64,000 bases of DNA from Paragonimus westermani (taxonomy: Eukaryota; Platyhelminthes; Trematoda; Plagiorchiida; Troglotrematidae), in assembly GCA_008508345.1 (NCBI GenBank), contig QNGE01002434.1, positions 1 through 64,000 on the forward strand, written 5' to 3'. This document shows positions 41,571 to 51,430 of this stretch, one piece after another. Under the pieces are notes generated by a model that worked only from the letters and a program-made list of their open reading frames with translations, ran no database searches and was not told where the DNA came from. The position numbers and the translations under genes were made by a program. Each line of letters begins with the position of its first letter. Within the stretch, counting starts at the first letter, position 1.

Positions 41571-42349
41571 TCTGATACTAAAGGCTGCAGCAATATACTC
41601 CTCGCCTTCATTAGTTAATCAATTCTCGCTGGTTAAAACCAAGATTCAGCTCATTGGCTCCTATGCATTGCTGTTGACCGTGGGAATGGACCATACTAAG
41701 AAAGCCCTTCAAGCTTGCTGAGCACTGAGTGGGTTAAGATTTCTTCCTCGGAACTCAACTAACAAGTTAACTTAATTAGTCCAAAGGTAGTTACGACAAA
41801 ATCAAGAGGGATCTACAATGAATTTCGAATACCAAAAGGTTTGTTTGTACCAGTCGGTTAAAAGCTGTCCTCTAAATAGCCAGCGTGAATTACACGTGCA
41901 TTTGTCGTTCTAGGGTAGGCGGGAAGGAACAAATGTATCTTGAACTTTGGGTGATCAGAGATTCAGGGTGACACGTATAACCTAATGACCTGAGGCTGAG
42001 AATGTCAGGGATCAAGAGAAGGTTGAACGATGGTGGTTGTTGTAGACAAGAGGCCATCGCGAGGCTAACCTCTTGTTCTTTGGTTCGCACGCGAGAAACT
42101 TCTTCAGCGTCAATCTGACACGAATGGGGGGTTGTAAGAGAATACAGCGAGCCTGCATACAAACTTTACTTATTGATTTGTCCGCCGCACAGAAAGCTGA
42201 GGTCGACGCGTCAAGTACGGTATCTCACGAAGTGGGATTGAAGGGACTTCTAGCAAAACCGCAGGCCTACCGCCAAAGTGAACGGATGTCGGATAAAAAT
42301 ACAGTCGGAATTCAGAAATCAAATGTGAGCCGGATTGGTTGAATGTTGT
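41571..42349. other. No recognisable gene
   Basis: Short minus-strand ORFs at 41,890-42,162 and 42,170-42,373 have no motif I know. The stretch may be part of the unit that carries R1, since it lies directly upstream in R1 orientation. Confidence 0.4.
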
Positions 42350-42765
42350 TCCCAGAAGCAGGGTATGAATCATCGTTATTCCAAGAAATGTAGCTTACAA
42401 TGATGAAGACGACAAGGATTCATCATACTGCCCTAGTGGTTTCAGTAACTTCATATACACACGGTGATGTAAACAGGTAAGGTGATGAGAATTCCCTCAC
42501 GTTGCAGAGCGTTCGGGAATTTGGGGATTTTCAAGGTGACTTCGCAGCAGCGCTTTTATTCAGACTATCTAGTCTCCGATGCATCTCTTCGCAATCGCGG
42601 TGAATTGCCTAATATTTAATACTTTTTAGAACCGGAGTAATCTTTTCCAGCGCTATGCGACCGTCAGTTGCGACCGGTGTCTATTGCACCGCATTTTTGT
42701 CAACTGCAACTTAGAGAAACAAGAGAGCAGTGCCCTCGTGAAAGACGGATAAAAAACACCAAACT
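42350..42765 (+). repeat. Unclassified dispersed repeat R1, copy 2
   Basis: It aligns with the reverse complement of 3,730-4,190. A putative 31-bp intron (CAG/GTAAGG...GTTGCAG/AGCG) lies at about 42,479-42,509. Downstream one frame reads SVREFGDFQGDFAAALLF and another CDRCLLHRIFVNCNLEK. Copy 1 has a 46-bp extra segment upstream of the intron-like part. Confidence 0.7.
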
Positions 42766-43029
42766 TATAAACCTATTTATTTGACTAACAATGGTAGATA
42801 GACAAGGTTTTTCTTGAAGAACCATCTCCAGGCCTAACTTTTGATGTTCACAACACAGTCAGAGAATTGGGTTTAGAGGAGCATTTTGATGATTTTTATT
42901 GTATTACCATCATCAAGGCAGTCATGAGCCCGATCAGAAGGTACTGTGGATCGGGCCGCCGCTCACCTCAACAGTGACGTGGAATATTCTAGGAGGAAAC
43001 GCTACCAAGAAGATCAACAAATATCAAAT
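42766..43029. other. Short unassigned gap
   Basis: No gene or repeat is seen between R1 and the 3' end of RTE-B. Confidence 0.4.
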
Positions 43030-44660
43030 AATTAACAGGACTAGAAGTAGCATGGATATACGTACGCCATTGACTGCTACACATCGCCATCTCGAATAAG
43101 GTCTCTAACCAGCGGTTTGAGTGATCACGACGACCCCATCAAGGCGGGCGATGCCTGCCCATTTTGCTCAATGGAACAGTCAACGTCTTCATATTTCGTG
43201 ATCACGTTGTTGCTCAACTACCACGCGGTTTTACCCAAATGTTGGTGGCCTCAATATATAATGCCCGGTACGGTAAACGCTCAGCTGGCACACGGCGCAC
43301 ATTACCCAACCATCGCAAGCTTTGCAACGTAATTAGTTGACCAATTATTCGCGCAATTCGAGCGTACCAGGATACGCGCCGGCGAACCTCCACATAACTC
43401 ACGCGATCAGTCCACTTAATGTGGGTCAGTTGGCGGAGACAACGATAATCAAACACAACAAGCCTGTTGATATTTTCCTTGTGAACAGGCCACGGTTCTG
43501 AACCATACAGCAAAGTGGAACGCACGCAGGCGTTATATACCCTTAATTTTAGCAGCAAACGGACGTCTTTTCGAAGCCACAGATGGTGCAGTTTGGCAAA
43601 GGCAACTCGTGTCTTTGCTATCCTCATTGATATTTCATCAGCAATATTACAGGCCGACGAGATAGTGCTACTCAGGTATATGAAATTGTCCATAGTCTCA
43701 ACAGAGAAAGTAGGGGAGGAAGTGCCTCATTTTCAAGGCGGCACTTAGCAATTTGAAGGTGCGAATTGCATTTCAAACGAACCAGCCCGGTCACTCACCT
43801 TATTCAGCATGGTCTGCATGTCTTCGGCAGAGTGGCTAAGTAAGACGATGTCGTCCGCGCACTCCAGATCGGTCAATCTAGTGCCAGTAAGAAACTCAAC
43901 ACCAAGTCCACTGGATTAGCGAGATGCACCCTCTGGAATGTCATCCATGACGAAATTAATCAGGAAGAGGGAAATCGGTCACCCCTGTCGAACACCACTA
44001 GAAGTGATGAACGCCTGAGACAGTTGTCCATAAACTCTGATTCTTTTTGCAGAGTGGGCGTACAGTGAACTCAATAGATTCACGTATTTCTCTGGTGCTC
44101 CCTTGCGGAGGAGATCGCTCCAGAGAACATTACGAGCAACCGAACCGAGAGCAGCCCTCAGGCCCGAGTACGCCACGACCATCGTCTGCCTACATGAAAT
44201 GTGATCAACACACCCTCCACCGGATCTGGATCCTGCTTGGTCTTCGCGTATCTGACTTTCTTTCGGCTTGGTCAGCCGACGTAAACTAGGGCCAGTGAGT
44301 AACTCGAACTCAACAGACCAAACTGATGCTTCCGTGGTTGTCACATAGACTTCGAGCCCCCTTTTTGAAAACGGGAATGACTGTTGATAGGCACCGATCC
44401 TAAGGTACTTCTTCAGTCTCCCAGATCGTCTGGAGAAGCTTTGTCAGTTCTGATAGCAACCTCACTCCACCATCCTTCAAAAGAGAAGGAGAGAGGAGGT
44501 CTGGTCCAGGGGCCTTAGTACGCTTCATTAACTTGAGCTGCAGGACCAGTTCTGCTTCCGACGGAGGACTGACTGGAATGCAGTAGCCGATCAATCGAGT
44601 CCCGTCGTCCACATGATCTGGTTGAGGCCAACTGAACTGCCCTTCAAAATGTTCAGCCCA
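43030..44660 (-). pseudogene. RTE-B reverse transcriptase and C-terminal region
   Basis: Pieces from right to left: LQLKLMKRTKAPGPDLLSPSLLKDG (44,545-44,475), EDQAGSRSGGGCVDHISC near 44,225, LRAALGSVARNVLWSDLLRKGAPEKYVN near 44,165-44,085, SSGVRQG ending 43,979, LTDLECADDIVLLSHSAEDM near 43,870 (YADD box as CADD, both Asp kept), NFIYLSSTISSACNIADEIS near 43,690, STLLYGSEPWPV near 43,510 and SLRWLGNVRRVPAERLPYR near 43,280. WGRRDHSNRWLETLFEMA near 43,110 is the C-terminal end. Stops and frame changes separate them. Confidence 0.8.
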
Positions 44661-44879
44661 CCTGTCGAGTCGGCGCGACTGGCTAGTGATAAGTGAACCA
44701 TCTTTTTCACATATGGTCTCACTTACACCGACGTGACGGCCAGTGTACTGACCGCGGCTATTTCAGGAAGAAAAGCCTTCTGCTATTTCCAGATATCAAG
44801 GCCTCTTCCATCTCTTTCGATTGTTGCACAAAGTAGTGCTCACGGTCTTTGCGCAAGCACTTAGTCTGCTTGCGTTTCA

Positions 44880-46165
44880 GTTATCGACGGTCGCCATAAT
44901 ATTCAGAACCAGGTGAGATAGACCAACGCTTGTTCATAAGATATATCGAAGTGACGGAAATCCAGTTCCGTCGAAGCTGAACAGCTCCTTCGGAGCGTGC
45001 CTGTTCACAGCACGCTTTCATAGCTCCGGCGATTTGTTCCCTGTGTTCGTTAGGATCGTTCATCTGACTCGAACTGAGCAACTTCTTTGCCAACGCTTTT
45101 TGGTAAGCGTTCTTTGCATCCTCATCGCTCGAATGCCAGTTAAACACCTTGCATTTACGAGCGTAAGTCCTCTGGACAAATGACAAAACGAAACCGGCAC
45201 GCACAACAGCATGGTCCGAGTCCAGATGGTTGCTCCAAAAGGAACGACATTCCTTAACAGAGTGGCGCCACCTGTAACTAACTGCTATATGATCCAACTG
45301 CGTCCACGGCTGAGAAGCACACGGAGGTCTCCAAGTAACACAGTGCTTCTTCCTGTGTTGGAATGCAGTGCTCGAAATATATAGACCGTGGGATGCGCAC
45401 AGCTGTAGTAGTCTTTCGCCATTGTCAGTTCGTTGTGCCCGGACACCAAACATACCTCCTAGCCGCTTCTCATCCGAAGAAAGACGACCAAGCTGAGCAT
45501 TAAAATCGCCCGCTAGTATGATGATGTCCGAGTGTTTGGTTTGCCTCGGAAAGTCAATGTAGGAGTCCTAGAACGCATCCTCGGTAGCATCCAAACAACT
45601 GCCCGTCGGAGCGTACGCCGATATAATGAATACACAACGCCTTTCTGATTTGCGTCGACAGACTTTTACAGATGTACTGAGTCTGACGGCGCACAAGCGA
45701 CTGTTCACAGGGATTCAATCGAGCAAACATTGCACTGCTCTCGAAGTCAGTGCGATTCCCACTCCAGCTATCTGGTTGTGGGCTCAAATGGATAACTGTG
45801 CTAGAGTTGTAGACTCGCGTCTTCGACACACAACACACACTAAGCTTCAGACTTGAGAGAGTGCCTACCAGAGCAGCTTGCTGACCGACTTGTCGGAGAA
45901 TGTGGACAGTGAAGGCGCCAGTGTTTACCAGTTGTCTTGGCCTCGGAAAACAAATATTGCCCAAAGGCACATAGGAGGCAGAAGAAATAGGGAGCAAAAC
46001 AGTAGGAGAATGTCGTGGCCGGTTAGTAATTTCACTTTCGAGAGAATGATAACTTCGGATACTTCCCAGTCGTTTATGCTGCGGAAGGGGGTTGACTTGA
46101 GTAACAAGACCTGCGAGACAACAGGATATAGGGTTTTCTTGGGAAACCCTACCCGGAGCCAATGA
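44880..46165 (-). pseudogene. RTE-B endonuclease
   Basis: From right to left: SYVPLGNICFPRPRQ near 45,965, NTGAFTVHILRQVGQQAALV near 45,925 (usually a T-W-N-V-R-T-L block; here Trp and Asn are lost), VCCVSKTRVYNSSTV near 45,840 (Glu replaced by Lys), AGDFNAQLG-like residues near 45,510, and TDNGERLLQLCASHGLYISST near 45,430. WTQLDHIAVSYRWRHS near 45,300 and HLDSDHAVVRAGF near 45,225 carry the late catalytic DH box. The 44,881-45,453 stretch is open; the N-terminal half uses several frames. Confidence 0.8.
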
Positions 46166-46179
46166 ATCAAGAGTCTGAT

Positions 46180-46745
46180 ATTCCGAAGAAAGCTTTATTG
46201 TTAAGTACCGGAAATATCAGCTTCCGTTTTCTCGATCGGTGCTACCGCCAAATAGACCGGAAAGCCATGAGAAGTCCACTAGGGCCCATCCTAGCAGACT
46301 TTTTCATGTTAAGGATTGAGCGGGAGTTAGTTACAGTCTTGGCGAGTCTGTCATATTACAAACGCTACGTCGATGATACACTAGTATTCAGTCGGTCTAG
46401 GTAAGCAACAGACAACCTAGTGCAGCGCTTCAATAGCTGTCATCCCAACCTGAAAGTAACGTGTGAATTTGAGACCGACAACTGGTTGCCGTCTCTAGGC
46501 ATGCTCATTAGTCGCCGGGAGGATGGCTCTATCAAAAGAGCCGTCTATAGGAAATCCACGTGGTCCGGTCCCTATCTGAACTTTAGTAGCTTCACACCGG
46601 TCCATCACAAACGCGCACTGGTGAATACACTATTCGCACGAGCAAGGCGAATCTGTACACAGAATAGTCTTGTGAAGGAATTAGACATGATCACATCTAC
46701 ACTACAACCTAACGGTATCCGAAAGGGTTCATAGAAAGGCACAGT
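46180..46745 (+). pseudogene. Penelope reverse transcriptase, C-terminal half
   Basis: ISFRFLDRCYRQIDRKAMRS and PLGPILADFFM near 46,217-46,310 are the Penelope RT block ending in A-x-G-SPLGP. LSYYKRYVDDTLVFSRS near 46,350-46,400 holds the intact catalytic YVDD. LKVTCEFETDNWLPSLGMLIS follows, then VYRKSTWSGPYLNFSSFTP and KRALVNTLFARARRIC. A TAA at 46,402-46,404 and a stop at 46,732 interrupt an otherwise good frame. Confidence 0.85.
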
Positions 46746-46769
46746 AAACGGAAACCACCTTTCTGACAG

Positions 46770-47312
46770 GTGGCCGCAGTGAGAAAAAAGAGGGTTTGTA
46801 CAGAATTGCCCTTTAAAGGTGATTATTGCATGCAGCAAACAACTCAAAGACTAATGAATTCGATTAAACGAACATTCAACGCAGCGGAACACTGTGTATT
46901 AGCCCGTACCCAGAAACTGCCTGTTCCTTCAATCAAAGGAGATCAGTTTATCGGCGCCACCTCACATTGTGTCTACCAATTTACATGTAACTGCAAAGAA
47001 AGTTACATAGGCAGAACCGAGAGGTGCTTGATCTCCAAAGTGAAGGAACATTTGCCTAAATGGGTGCAGAGCTCCGTATTACAGAAGAACGACAATGTGG
47101 TTGAAACACGCAAGCAACCAGCGTCCGCAGTCACAATACACGTCCTGACCACTGGTCACGTTATCGACTCAATTTGTGCATTCAGAATCCTATTGCGTCA
47201 CTCGAATCCAAAATTCTTGCAGTTTGCTGAGGCGGTCGCAATCAATCGACTGAAGCCGACCATGTGTGTTCAGAAACAATTGCTCGTAAGTTCGGCCCTT
47301 CCCTGGACTTAG
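46770..47312 (+). pseudogene. Penelope GIY-YIG endonuclease region
   Basis: The endonuclease nicks target DNA to prime reverse transcription. Open over 180 residues. LARTQKLPVPSIKGDQFIGAT precedes the domain. CVYQFTCNCKESYIGRTER near 46,971-47,025 carries the VY-x10-YIG-R-T pattern with the catalytic Arg; KEHLPKWVQ, HVLTTGHVIDS and FAEAVAINRLKP (with the Glu and INRLKP typical of Penelope) near 47,220-47,260 follow. The frame differs from the RT, so it is a pseudogene, but the domain itself looks complete. Confidence 0.85.
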
Positions 47313-47460
47313 TGACCTTTCCTAAACCACCAAATGACTATCCACCTTGCTCCCCTAACTGCTCGATATAGAAAACCCCTTTCATGTTATTGTAAATTTG
47401 GTACTGATGAGTAAATACAAAATGTTTGCATCTGCCAGTTTTCGTGTTCTGACGAGAGGT

Positions 47461-49299
47461 TTGTCCATTCATAGGCTGCATTTGTGATGCCGCCGCTCTC
47501 ACAGGCATTTCGCGGGACATAGGTATTTCATTCACAGTTCATAGTGAATAGTTATCCCCGTCTTCTCAGAAGTTAGTGTACGATCCTCAACAAACACGTT
47601 GAGCAACTCGTAGGGATGAAGCGATGCTCTCAAATATTCAAAACAAGATTGGATCGAAATGTCACGGTACTGTTGAACACCTTATCAAGGTAAATATTTA
47701 GGCAATCTCAACCGTTTCGATCAACAGATCGTTTTCGGGGAATGGGTAGCAATTTGCTGCTGAACGTGCTGAATACGAACTCTAGTCACATAATGAGGCA
47801 TCCATACCCAAAAGAGCTCTTCCGAGCAGTCCACAGGTTGATAACAATGGGGACGAGTCGAGCTCCAAAAAAGGAGATGTACGCACCACTCGAGTAAAGT
47901 ATAATGACCGACAACTGGCTATTTGCACAACCACCAAATTGGTATGATACAACAAAATCGTCTAGGTTGAGGTCCAACTAACGTCGAGAAACAGAGTAGA
48001 TTGAATGCAGAGAGGTGAATACTCAGGCGAATGGGGTTGGGACGGATTTTCACATGATTTTAGCTCAAAACGTCGATACATGTGTGACTTGACTAACGAC
48101 CTTGTTTAATAAGGTTCCTCACTTGTGCCTTACCTGTTGATTCATTGTAACACCGTGAACGTGTATAGTTACATCCCTTTGAAGTCTGGCTAACAAGTAA
48201 CAGGTTTCTTTTCGATCGGAAAAATTTCCATTGTCGAAAAATCTCGCCTGCAAACAAACAAATCAATGAACACTGTCTATTTCCAAAGGCGGAGCGACCA
48301 CTAGTAATGAGGTGTGAGCCATCAGCATGCTCGGCTCAAATTTTTTGTATTGGTACCTGTCGCACGCTTATCAATTGCCGAGAACTACCAATGAAACCGA
48401 ACTAAGAAAAGATACAAATAATTATATCATGAACTTGTAGGAGAACGGAGGAAAACAGCTGCTCGCGGGTACGTCAGGATAAATGACAAATACGGAAATA
48501 TGCAGAGAAGTTAATTCACCAAAGACCCTTGACGGATCTAATGGTACTTTCAAACTTTACGAGCCAAAATCTGTAAGAACAATCCAAAAGAACAACAACT
48601 CGCATGTTATTAGCACGGCAAATCCAGCGACAGTGAAAACCAAGAATCAACGCATTGCTTATTCCTTTTTGGTATTGATCCTAGAAAATATAGCGTACAC
48701 AGAAGACAAACAAAGCCAAATAGACACAGATCGGGTTGCGTATTTGGCTCCGGAACAAATATAACAAATTATTAGGTGGACTAAATCAAAAGAAGTTGAA
48801 GGACCGGGATCACTAAAACGTGCAATGTGTTGCCTCTTACAAAACTATTTTCCAGTGTAGTTGCTACACAGCTGTTCTCCAGAAGGCTGTTTGAATCGCA
48901 TTGTCCTTTGTCAGAGAGGAAAGATGAATCATATATTTTTGCCGGTCATATTTTCATGGTGATACACATTGTGAATGGCAAAATGCGGCAGTAATTGGCA
49001 GGTGTCGACGGACGTTCTGTTACCAGGTAACTGCTGTACTTGTATGTTTTTAATCAGACTACTCAGTCTTTAGTGTTTAACATCATCGCGGCCTGCTAAC
49101 CAACTCCAAATCTCTTCAGGCAATGGGATTGTAGGTTTTTCCTGCACTGTACCCTATGCAGCCGGAGGTTGTCTCTTCACGTACCGTGCTTGGGCTGTGT
49201 GGAAATATTGGTCACCACATAACAAGCAGTGAGTGAAAAATGGCCGTGCCAAAGTAACCGGTTGACCGACAATGGTGTAACGGTAAATAACTTCGCACA
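47461..49299. other. No recognisable gene or repeat
   Basis: 1.8 kb with only short ORFs. The longest (48,483-48,764, 93 codons) is Asn/Lys/Thr-rich with no supporting homology. Confidence 0.45.
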
Positions 49300-49490
49300 C
49301 ATGAAAAATTTTATTCACCGCTCTTGCTTCTCTCTTCTTCCTCTGACCCTGCCTGAAGATAATGGGCCCAAGGGCCTGTCTGACAAGGTTTCAGCTGAAA
49401 GGACCGGAGTCCTAGTCAGCGTAGCCCGTCGGATCAAGACAGTACACAAACCCGACCACTTCGCCATAACAGCGTGAGCCAGAAGACTCA
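49300..49490 (-). repeat. RTE-A leader fragment
   Basis: Its reverse complement aligns with 4,680-4,830. An ATG at 49,467 opens a peptide (MAKWSGLCTVLIRRATLTRT) parallel to that of the full RTE-A. No endonuclease or RT follows on this strand, so it is an isolated piece of the 5' end, unusual for LINEs, which normally lose 5' ends. Confidence 0.65.
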
Positions 49491-49859
49491 AAAATCTTCC
49501 ACGTTCTACAAAACATGGGAGAAAAAAATCGGTTATCACTCTCAAAGGCTAGTGACAAAAATCTTGCTGTCAACACCCAAAACTAAGAACATCCTGTTTG
49601 AGCACACAATCCGCGGTGGAATACCCGGGTCTCCAGCGTCTCCTCTGCGGTTTCGTGGTGGGTAACATCCTGCAGCCCACAAGTGGTTGCCCGCTCACCC
49701 GATTTACATTATTCGGCGGTCTACAATGTGATTTCATCAGATTGGTATACTGAACTTTCAACATCCACTCCTGAATGCCGAATCCTCCGTACTGGATGTC
49801 AAGGATTCCGTCACTAATATCAGTTCTTGCAGTTCAATGACACCAGACACGTTCCATCT
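49491..49859. other. Unassigned sequence between the RTE-A leader fragment and LINE-D
   Basis: Nothing recognisable. It may contain decayed linker of LINE-D just before its RT. Confidence 0.35.
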
Positions 49860-51430
49860 CCGGATCCTCGAAAAGCGGCCCTCAGTTCATGGGTGCATCT
49901 TATTATCCGTCCCAACGGACACCTAGGAATGGCGCTCTTTCAGAGACATGGATAGAAGCCATTGTCATACTCATATTCAGGGCAAGTGATTGACATTCTT
50001 CCGCTAGGTATCATTTGGTCAGCCTTACCAGCATCCCATGCAATTTGGTGGAGCGTCCGTTGCAATGCGTCATCCTGAATCATTTCTTCCCTAATAGACC
50101 TTTCTTCCGTACTAAACAAGACCTCCTTGCCGACCCGTAGCTCATAACCAACACATTAATTTTCATCGATAGCCCAGCAGAGGCCCAAGATAATAACCAC
50201 ATTTCTGATAACCTCTTCATTTTCCCTGAAAAAAATTGACAGCGTCCTGCACAGTGTCACTGTACACAAACTGCAAACTTATGACATTCACAGGGCATCT
50301 CTCCGCTGGGTTGCATCTACTGTTGAGAACTACTTTCTGAGTAAAGACCTCATCGGACATTCTTTCTCCCTTCTTGACCTTCGCTGAAGTTCCACGAGGA
50401 TCTCCACTTGACCCACCATTGGTTTTCACGCGTATATATCGGTGATCTTTCTGACCTTACTTCTCTTACTGCTCCCGTTTCCGTTGGTGACTTGAAAATC
50501 CGAAGGAATTGTGATCTCAGTGCATTACAGATTAAACTTGGCCGTATGAAGTGCCGGTCAGATGACTGGAGTCTCTCTCCAAACGATAACAAAAGCGCAT
50601 ATATGTCACTCGGATGAGAAATTTAGTCGTGATGTGAGGCTGATGACCACGCCTCCCTCTCCATTTATTCATTCTTCGCTTATCATTCTTATCGTTACGG
50701 CTTTAATCTCTCCAACCACTGTGAGCTTGCAAAGAATGAAAAGTGTAATGAATGAAGCAAATGGAATTCCCAGTCAACTGGCCACATGATGAAACGCGGA
50801 GGGAAGCCTTCAGAGAAGAGACAAACTTGAACAGCGAACACAAGAAGCAACGGTCGCCATTTTGGTTGCTTGTTACGGTCGTGGGTCACCTTCGGCCAAC
50901 GTGGAGGCACCTGGCTACAGCATTATCTCGAAGCAGGGAGTTCCACCAGTGGTCCTTCCGGAGGAAACGACAGAAACCGACATCAGCCAAAGGCCCAGTG
51001 AGTCGTGCACACAACTCAAACAAAGGAAAACGGCACTGATGAAGAAACAACACGCCCCGCTACACAGCTCAACTTTACTCTGTGCACACTGTCTAGTTTT
51101 GGCTGTGAATTACAGACAGTCTTTCGGGTCATTTGCGCTGCACATTGTTCTTTCAATGAGCGTCAATATCAATATATTACTAAAGCTTGATAACTTTCAT
51201 TTGTCGAAGTTTTTTCTTGTGAAGTCTTCTACCCTTACTTCCCACCGCCGAACATTAGTTCCGGTGTACCTTGGTTTCACTTATATCACATCATTCCGCA
51301 ACCGTGCAATTCATATTTGGTCGCGCTTACGTGAACTGCTCGTCCTGGACCTTGGGAATTTGATCGATTCAACACCGAGGTTTGAAATTTTTTTCCATAT
51401 GGTGCCAAATATTTGTCCCTTGAGTTGACA
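49860..51430 (+). pseudogene. LINE-D, CR1/Jockey-type reverse transcriptase, decayed
   Basis: Pieces in order, in shifting frames: ETWIEAIVILIFRAS near 49,945, YHLVSLTSIPCNLVERPLQC near 50,010-50,070 (the N-YRP-SLT finger motif), IDSVLHSVTVHKLQTYDIH near 50,235 (motif A region), EVPRGSPLDPPLVF near 50,385 (GVPQGS-LGP motif B), VSVGDLKI near 50,482-50,505 (FADDLKI box with one Asp lost) and DDWSLSPNDNKSAYMSLG near 50,562-50,616. After 560 bp of unrelated sequence, SFRNRAIHIWSRLRELLV near 51,292 resembles the C-terminal V-NHWN-LP block. There is no endonuclease. Confidence 0.65.

Larger units (their letters stand above)
43030..46165 (-). mobile_element. RTE-B: second RTE-type LINE, minus strand, decayed
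   Basis: Leader, endonuclease, RT and C-terminal region are read right to left. It is near full-length but interrupted by frame changes. It is distinct from RTE-A: the two share layout but little sequence. Its 5' end meets the truncated 5' end of a Penelope element at about 46.17 kb. Confidence 0.8.
46170..47460 (+). mobile_element. Penelope-like element, copy 1, 5'-truncated
   Basis: RT followed by a GIY-YIG endonuclease is unique to Penelope-like elements. The 3' UTR after the stop (47,313 to about 47,460) matches that of copy 2 (58,171-58,305). The 5' part of the RT is missing; the element starts inside RT next to the head of RTE-B. Confidence 0.85.

Noticed and set aside
48483..48764. 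ORF ending in AYLAPEQI, like the APE motif of protein kinases
   Set aside because: No other kinase subdomain precedes it and a stop follows at once. Four matching residues are not enough.
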